A stretch of 64,000 nucleotides of DNA, taken from the NCBI GenBank assembly GCA_039566865.1, contig CM076957.1, positions 8,379,896 through 8,443,895 of the forward strand. Reading direction: 5' to 3'. Below are positions 57,839 to 64,000 of this stretch, piece by piece (position 1 is the first letter of the stretch; every line of letters starts with the position of its first letter). This DNA is from Aurelia coerulea (taxonomy: Eukaryota; Cnidaria; Scyphozoa; Semaeostomeae; Ulmaridae). A program made the translations under genes and the position numbers. Under the pieces are notes generated by a model. The model was given only the letters and a program-made list of their open reading frames with translations. It was not told the origin of the DNA and searched no databases.

Positions 57839-58630
57839 AAAACAGAGGCTCTAGAAAAGCAGAAAAAACAACACAACAAGAATGTAAATTAGGCTTCTAA
57901 ATTCAGCAACTTCTATGTAAATTGGATTTTACGATTTCAATTTCGAGTATCTTCTCTAAGTTTCAAACATGTGCGTTTTGAGTTCCTATGTGAAACATAT
58001 TCTTGAGTCACAAAGAAGAAACAGATGCGCCTCAACAAATGAAAACAATATTTCTGGAACTACTTTAAAAGTTACCTGTACAAAACGGACAATACCATTG
58101 ACCTTATCTCCCATGATATGCGTAACCGCCGCACCAATATGTCCCGCACCTATTCAGAAAAGTGCAAACTTTATTGTCAGGAAGCATTGGGAATGAAGAG
58201 AATTGTTATCAGGATAATTTCAAACGAGTTACGTTCAAAATTTCCAAAAATATGTCCATTCAATAATTGGATACTGAGAATGATTGCTAAAGTGAATTGA
58301 GTTGAAAATGTAATGTTGTTGCACTAACGAAGTCCCCCCCCCCCCCCACATTCCTTCTCCGTGTAAAATGCTTCTTGAGCAAGACCAATACTTTTTCAAA
58401 TATTTCACACTGAAAGTTTTTAACACAAAATTTTAGGAAACTTGCAATGTCTGAAATATTCACATTCAAAGTTTTTCGAGTTCAATGTTGTTATACAGGT
58501 TCTATTATGTTCCAGGCTACATGATGGAATACTCTACCCCATCAATCGTTCATGAACGCTGTCAAACATACAGTAAGAACCCACAAAATAGAAACCAGTT
58601 TTCAAAACAGCCTATTTGATTTCCTATTAG
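57839..58630. other. No gene seen
   Basis: AT-rich sequence with a C-run at about 58336-58348. Short open frames have no recognisable domain. Confidence 0.35.
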
Positions 58631-59500
58631 CCCTAATCCATAAGGGCTTTTTTCGAGCTACCATTTATGGGGGGGGTGCTTTCTACCCCCCCCCCCTGAA
58701 AACTGCCTTAGGCTGACCAGAATTCAATAAAACTTGGCACAGTTACAGAACAGGTAATTTGTAGCTAGTAGCGTAATTTGGGTGTGGCTACCACGCTTTG
58801 CGACGTCACAGTGACGTCATGAAGTTGAAAATCTGTGAAAATCAGGCCTCCAAGTTAAATTAGAGTTTAAAGAAGATTTTGCACGAACTTCATGCAGTTT
58901 CTGGTTCACTTTGTCAACATATTTGGCTATAAAATGTTATTTTATTGAAAATAACGATTTTGGAGTGATATTTTGGCAGACATTAGCCAATTCTGATGAC
59001 GTCATTTGTGCGATTAATTTGCTCTATGTAAAAAGAGACCAAACGAACCTGGAAAATAGTGGTAACGTATTACAAATGAATCATTCGAGTGTTTTTATTG
59101 AAAAACTTTGAAAAAAAGCGAACAAATTGCTAATTAGTCCAACATGGCGGCCAAAATGACGTCATTATCAAAAAATGCTGACATCGTCAAATTCCAGAAA
59201 TTCCGGTATCAAATTAAAGCCCTTTGTTTGCTGATTCATTTGCTATATAATACATCATAATTAAATCAAATATTTCCATTGAAATCATTGAAAACAATGA
59301 TTTTGCTGCTACCTCCTGCCAAATATGGGCATGTCACGTGACCTGCGAGTCCTATTGTTCAAAATGTTTTCCATCAAAATATAGGTAATAGATAATTAGT
59401 AAAAGTCAGGGAGGTTGGGGAACATAGCTGATGTCGTTTAAAACGGAGCAAATAAAACCTCGAGGGGGGTGGAATCCACCCTCCCCCATATGGATTAGGG
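58631..59500. mobile_element. 870-bp TTAR-flanked TIR element with CRE-like sites
   Basis: The ends CCCTAATCCATAAGGG and CCCCATATGGATTAGGG are flanked by TTAG (58627-58630) and TTAA (59501-59504), suggesting a piggyBac-like TTAA insertion with one later change. It contains three full TGACGTCA palindromes (58812-58819, 58997-59004, 59157-59164) plus a GACGTCAC at 58802-58809. It is non-coding. Confidence 0.7.
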
Positions 59501-59645
59501 TTAAAAGGGACAATAACCTGGAAACACTCTGGAAGGTTTCTTGTGATATCATCAAGAAACCTTCAGTGAGCAAACACTATTTAACAGTATGTTCTTGTTG
59601 CCTAGCATTGTCTCTGAATATACTCAACCATAGCTGACATGGAAA

Positions 59646-59845
59646 TTATGTCTCGTTCAATTCCTACCCTGACCATCCCCCCGGGCAGCTCGGGGGTCAA
59701 CAAAAATTCCTTGCTCAAATGCCCGGGGGCCGGGGAAAAATGTACGGTCAAATGCCCGGGGGCCGGGAAAATTTGTTGTGCAAATGCCCGGGGGTGTCCC
59801 GGGGGGGGGGGGGCGTGGTCAGGGTAAGAATTGAACGAGATTATG
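59646..59845. mobile_element. GC-rich TIR element with a CCCGGGGG tandem core
   Basis: The arms CGTTCAATTCCTACCCTGACC and GGTCAGGGTAAGAATTGAACG are inverted. The interior has three units of about 35 bp beginning CAAATGCCCGGGGG and a G-run of 13 near 59800. No TSD could be fixed, because the inverted similarity runs to the edges. Confidence 0.65.
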
Positions 59846-60545
59846 CATACATGCATGGGACTCCACTATTTCTTTCTAAAATGAGGCTGAGAAGTTTCTT
59901 ATAAGAGGGAACCATTTCTCAAAAAAGAGCAGCCTCGGGTTTCTTAAAAATTGGTTCTATTTTGCGGGTTCTCACTGTACGTATGGCAATTTTTATATCT
60001 TATCGTGTAAACTGGCCTAACAAGGACAGATTTAGTCTTGAACCTATCAGCGTGTTTATTTATATCGGTAATATTAACCAATCACACTACGTGATCTAAC
60101 ATCATGTGATGCACTGTGATTTTGCGGAAATTCAGAAGTCTGTGGGGATGAATACAAAAATACCCTCCCCCAAAAAGTGGCGACGTGCAAATTAATTTTT
60201 GGAAAATCAGGAATGTTGTTACATTTTCTGTTAGATAAGCTTGCCAAAAATTTTACCGTCTCGGATTTGGATATTCAACTCTGATCGAGAGAAATCTATG
60301 CGCGAATAACGCCTTAAAATCAAGGCAAGGACTAATGTTTTAGATTCAGGGAAAGACATTCCTTGACCGACTAATTCAGTCTGTTGCACAAAGGCAACGA
60401 TTTTCATATTTCATTTGACCTGACCCCTTCATCAAAATCTATACTGTTGTCAATTTCCCAACTTTTTTCTCGATCAACTGAAAAAGAATCATCTATACTA
60501 AGGATAATAAATCGACTTGCTTGTGCAAACAAAGGCTTATGATAA
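59846..60545. other. No gene seen
   Basis: No coding family or clear repeat was recognised. It ends at a cluster of GCGAAGTTT palindromes. Confidence 0.35.
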
Positions 60546-60573
60546 TTTGCGAAGTTTTTAAAAACTTCGCAAA
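60546..60573. repeat. Perfect 28-bp palindrome
   Basis: TTTGCGAAGTTTTT and its exact inverse meet without a loop. More GCGAAGTTT/AACTTTGC words follow to about 60615 and recur in the two 5' units of the LINE downstream. Confidence 0.8.
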
Positions 60574-60699
60574 CACTTTGCAAAAACTTTGCGAAGTTTT
60601 GCAAAGTTTTCTTCAATGTATCTGATACACACATAGAAAGTGTAAAATGCATAGTAAACAACTAATTTAAGAAAATTGAGCCTACAAGGATACTTTTAG

Positions 60700-60995
60700 A
60701 AAACACTTCGCAAATTATCAATTGGGCCCCCTGATTGATAATTTGCTAAGTTTTTTTAAACGGCCCAGAAATCGCCAGGAACCAGTGGAGAGCGTTGTGC
60801 CTCTGTAGAAATTGTAAATCACGTCAAATCACCACCGAATCTACTCCTTCCAACTATTTTAGCCGGTGTTTATGACGAGACCTGCAATCACCATGTGCTT
60901 AGGCCCAAATGTAAAATTGTTCAAAACCAACAGGTAAACGCATGCGAGCTACTTTATTTGCCCCTAAACCAGCTTGCTTTGGTACTTTCTTCGTC
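60700..60995 (+). repeat. LINE 5' unit, first tandem copy (includes the ORF1 start region)
   Basis: This unit of about 295 bp runs from the hairpin CAAATTATCAATTGGGCCCC/TGATTGATAATTTG, through AGAGCGTTGTGCCTCTGTAG, into the first ORF1 codons (HHVLRPKCKIVQNQQVNACE), then leaves the LINE at CTTTCTTCG. The second copy, at a period of about 340 bp, begins at 61040 and continues into the full ORF1. It keeps an uninterrupted CCAACTATTTTAGCC where the second copy has a MITE. Confidence 0.75.
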
Positions 60996-61039
60996 CTAAG
61001 ACACAACAACACCAAGTATCGGACACATTTATTGGCATT

Positions 61040-61770
61040 TTAGAAAAACTTCGCAAATTATCAATTGGGCCCCCTGATTGATAATTTGCGAAGTTTCTTT
61101 TTAAACGACCTAGAAATCGCCAGGAACCAGTATAGAGCGTTGTGCCTCTGTAGAACATTGTAAATCACGTCAAATCCGAATCTAATCTACTCTTTCCAAC
61201 TACAGTAAAAACCCGCATATAAGAACCTTACATTTTGAGATCACCGTGTTTAGGTTCTTATGCACATGATACTATTCTTGAAAACAGGATTCAAGGTTCT
61301 TAAATAGGTTCTTATCAAAGAATTAATTACAGATATTTGGGAATTTAGGCCAAATATAAGAAAACAAGGTTTTCACCTACTCATTATCATGACACAATTT
61401 TCTAAAGAACAATATACACACAAGGAATTTTTTACAAATGCTTTGTATATGGCTAAATTTCATAAAATATTGTATCACATATTGCCAACCAGTAGTTTAC
61501 ATTTAACTTTTTTAAGCTAAGAACCTTCCTTGAATTTCAGGATGAATAGGTTCTTCTGTAATGGGGGTGAAATTAGAACCTTTTAGGCCTTAGGTTCTTA
61601 TAAGTGGGTGGCTCTTATATGCGGGTTTTTACTGTATTTCAGCCGGTGTTTCTGACGAGACTTGCAATCTCCACGTGCTTAGGCCCAAATGTAAAATTGT
61701 TCAGAAACAACAGGCAAACGCATGCGAGCTACTTTATTTGCCCCTGAACGAGCTTGCCTTGGTACTTTCT
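61040..61770 (+). repeat. LINE 5' unit, second tandem copy, interrupted by a MITE
   Basis: This copies 60700-60995 with about 5-10 per cent visible differences. It is split by the TA-flanked MITE at 61203-61634 and then runs into ORF1. The duplicated unit could act as a repeated 5' promoter, as in some LINEs, or be a local duplication; the sequence does not decide. Confidence 0.7.
61203..61634. mobile_element. TA-flanked Tc1/mariner-like MITE in the LINE 5' unit
   Basis: The ends CAGTAAAAACCCGCATATAA and TTATATGCGGGTTTTTACTG are perfect TIRs with a CAGT start, and TA lies at 61201-61202 and 61635-61636. The paralogous unit at about 60850 reads AACTATTTTAGCC with a single TA, which is the empty site. 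The body has many AGGTTCTTAT/AAGAACCTT words. Confidence 0.92.
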
Positions 61771-62835
61771 TTAACATTCCCTGGGACAATAACAAGCCAT
61801 CCGAAGAAAAAGGGAAAACTAATAACTATTCATTTTCAAGATGATACCAAAGCAGAATCCCCTTCCGCACAAATTCAGGAAGAAATCACTACGGCCACTG
61901 CGACCTGGGATCCCACAATAGACATTCGGATTACTGATGACAACACCAAGTCTTTCAAAAGCAATGAGCCTTGTCATGATGATATACCGGTTAACAATGT
62001 AAACAAAGAGCGCCGTTCTTCAACCAACAACGATGGAACCAACATCACATTTCACAAGCTAATTTGTGAAAACGAAGAATTGAAAAGAGAGAAGTCTCGG
62101 TTTCAAAGCCAAATTGATCTCTTAACATCAAGGTCATTTGACCAAGAGCAAAAGATTGATTCTCTCTTGAAAATGGTCAATGATCTGAAAATTAAAGTTT
62201 CCAAAGAACCACACAAAGCAAGAGTCCCAATTCAAACAACCACCACAACAGGTCCCATACAGCGAGGTGAAGTTTCAGCAGAATCACCTCCTTCGCAAGG
62301 ACATAGTTCCACATTTGAGCAAACAAATGGAAAACGACCCGGTGCAGTCGAAAACCACACCCAAAAGCTTGCCAAGCCGTGGCATAATGTTTGCAAAAAT
62401 TTTAACAGGGGGATTTGCAATAGATCAAATTGCAAGTACGAACATAAAATTGTGCATACGTGCAGATTCTTCAACAGCCAATCTGGTTGCACTAAGGGGT
62501 TACAATGTAATTTCCTTCATTTGAAAGAGTCAAGGAATAACAATCCAATGTATGGTAACCGAAGACGTGAAAACCATAGGTCGCAGCAGGAAGAAATACA
62601 GCATCCATCAGCAAGCGTTAATGTTGAGTCTTTTTTAGAACAACTCTTAGAAGCAAAGCTAAACAAGATATTGCCAGTCACATCACAGAGTCAGTTACCT
62701 TCACCAGCACCAATGTACACAATGACGCAGCCAGCCAGTCAGTTCCTGAACCACCCAATGTACCAACAACAATCAGCTCAACAGATTCACCATATTCAAA
62801 GGCCAGTGGCAGATCAATACCTCGTTCCTCAATAG
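61637..62835 (+). CDS. LINE ORF1-like protein with two CCCH zinc fingers
   Basis: The open frame has about 400 codons and stops TAG at 62833-62835. No ATG lies near its start, so the native start must be upstream of the MITE insertion; the frame is open from ISAGVSDETCNLHVLRPKCK onward. Counting from the GTG at 61675, residues about 128-176 look like a coiled coil (NEELKREKSRFQSQIDLL). Finger 1 is C240-x7-C-x4-C-x3-H257 (CKNFNRGICNRSNCKYEH) and finger 2 is C263-x8-C-x5-C-x3-H282 (CRFFNSQSGCTKGLQCNFLH). A Q/P-rich tail follows. CCCH fingers bind RNA; ORF1 proteins of LINEs coat LINE RNA. An endonuclease frame starts 7 bases downstream, which supports ORF1 of a CR1/L2-like LINE over a host gene. 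Confidence 0.75.
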
Positions 62836-62842
62836 ATGATAA

Positions 62843-63190
62843 AAAAAAACAGAACCAAACCGCATACCCTTTCCTGGCATAAACAATCAGGCTACTGTAC
62901 CCAATGTAGTAGTATTAAAGAAAAATGTACTAAAATGTATGTACACAAATGCGGATTGTTTAAGCAACAAACTACAGGAACTTCAAATCAGATTAATTCA
63001 ATCAAAAACAGATTTATGTGCAGTTACAGAGATTCTACCAAAAAACGTAACTATCAAATGGACTGAAAATAGTTACATTATCGATGGATATAAAATATTC
63101 ACAAATTTTGGAGAAAGCGAGTCAAGAGGAGTAGCTCTTTATCTCAAAGATTACATTAAAGCACGGCAGTTAGATTACAGCGTTCCGAGG
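62843..63190 (+). pseudogene. LINE ORF2 start: endonuclease N-terminus, truncated
   Basis: The frame opens after TAA at 62840-62842. Its first ATG gives MYTNADCLSNKLQELQIRL, then DLCAVTEILPKN, YIIDGYKIFTNF and SRGVALYLKDYIKA. This is the N-terminal part of an apurinic/apyrimidinic-type LINE endonuclease (N of TNAD and E of TEILPKN are the expected catalytic asparagine and glutamate). Similarity ends at about 63190 in unrelated GGATTTTTCGG repeats, so the rest of ORF2 is lost. Confidence 0.8.
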
Positions 63191-64000
63191 GGTGTATCAC
63201 TCCACAAAAAGGGGTACGGGATTTTTCGGATTTAAAAATCCTTCGATTTTGGGTCCTGATTTGCGGATTTTTCCAGATTTTAAGAAGGATTTTTCGGATT
63301 TTTTCGGATTTTGAATATTTCTTCCGGGACTTTTCCCTCCTTCAAATCTCTATAGAAATGGCAGTTAGCTTCATTATAAGTCCAATTGCTTGACTGTTCT
63401 GATTATCGCCAAATGCTAATCAGCACATTTTCATTGATACATGCAGTTCTCTGATACGAACTTATCAAAATATCAGCCCCAAAACAGTGTCCTTAAGACT
63501 TAAAAGCATAACTCAATGGAACAACTATAGAAAGCATACAATAATACAAAATGTTAAAAAACGCAGTCCCCCTTTATTCGAGATTCTTCAGAAAGTGATG
63601 GTATTTGAATTAATTTGACGATACCATCTGAACTTTGCACAGCCAAACTTCCTCCAATTGCTCTCTTAAACTAAGCACGACAAAAGACTGGCACTTTTGT
63701 GACTTTTCATAGAATTTAACATCGTATCGAATTAGAAATAAGTCATTGTTATATAATTGGTCATGTGACTATGACATGCCCATATTTAGCAACAGGTCTA
63801 TCAGAAAATCGCTAAAATATACATAACATTTCTTTTACCAATCTAATTGCAATTAAATTGATACCAATCAATTCGTCTTGAAGTCTACTTTTATTTCATA
63901 TATAACCTTTTGTGTTTTGCTGACATCAGCAAAATTTAAGATGTTTCATATTTATGATCAACATAAGAAATAATTAGTGCATTATGATCAAAATTGACCA
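63191..64000. other. No gene; short GGATTTTTCGGATTT repeats
   Basis: GGATTTTTCGGATTT-type words cluster at 63225-63315. CATGTGACTATGACATGCCCATATTT near 63761 resembles, inverted, the ATGGGCATGTCACGTGAC block in the 58631-59500 element, suggesting a diverged relative running off the window. Confidence 0.4.

Noticed and set aside
61675..61680. GTG at 61675 as the ORF1 start
   Set aside because: A GTG start is not expected in an animal gene, and the frame is open upstream to the MITE, so the true start was separated by the insertion.

Overview
This window is AT-rich animal DNA. There is no operon structure, the one recognisable host gene has introns, and almost everything else is transposable elements (TEs). 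CR1-like LINE retrotransposons, hundreds of bases of microsatellite, and many short terminal-inverted-repeat (TIR) and foldback elements fit a non-bilaterian or other marine invertebrate. A cnidarian is my best guess, but nothing here proves it.

Region 1 (1-3.9 kb) holds TIR elements and a scrap of LINE, then the 3' part of a host gene. Two exons (1699-1812 and 2721-3900) together encode an extended PHD finger of the PHF7/G2E3 type followed by a low-complexity basic tail. Its last intron carries a palindromic TIR element.

Region 2 (4-20 kb) is a field of non-autonomous DNA transposons, many with readable target-site duplications (TSDs). These include a Mutator-like foldback inserted into a relative of itself, with 9-bp TSDs on both. 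Two Harbinger-like MITEs lie end to end and share one TAA. Several TA-flanked elements share a terminal ACCGGGTGTCCC motif. A TTAA-flanked element and a nested composite at 10.7-14.3 kb complete the set.

Region 3 (20-32.6 kb) has broken CR1-like LINE 3' ends and a 7.9-kb TIR-bounded composite (24392-32295). The composite holds unrecognised degenerate coding sequence, a 0.98-kb TIR insert, and a 3.6-kb foldback with a perfect 9-bp TSD, itself hit by a small TA-flanked MITE.

Region 4 (33.9-57.8 kb) is one TA-flanked palindromic element with arms of about 2.5 kb and a LINE-type reverse transcriptase frame (one nonsense codon) in its loop. Its right arm is split by a 16-kb stack of insertions. 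A plus-strand CR1 is split by a minus-strand CR1, which is split by two tandem TA-flanked elements; the larger of these (11.8 kb) contains about 100 copies of a 64-bp satellite in a 3.46-kb higher-order duplication.

Region 5 (57.8-64 kb) holds more TIR elements and the 5' end of another LINE. That LINE has ORF1 with two CCCH zinc fingers, the start of an endonuclease ORF2, and a tandemly duplicated 5' segment; one duplicate contains a TA-flanked MITE and the other preserves the empty site.

No tRNA, rRNA or CRISPR array was seen. Apart from the PHD-finger gene, no open frame here has good support as a host gene. Matches between repeats were judged by eye, so arm ends without a stated TSD are approximate.
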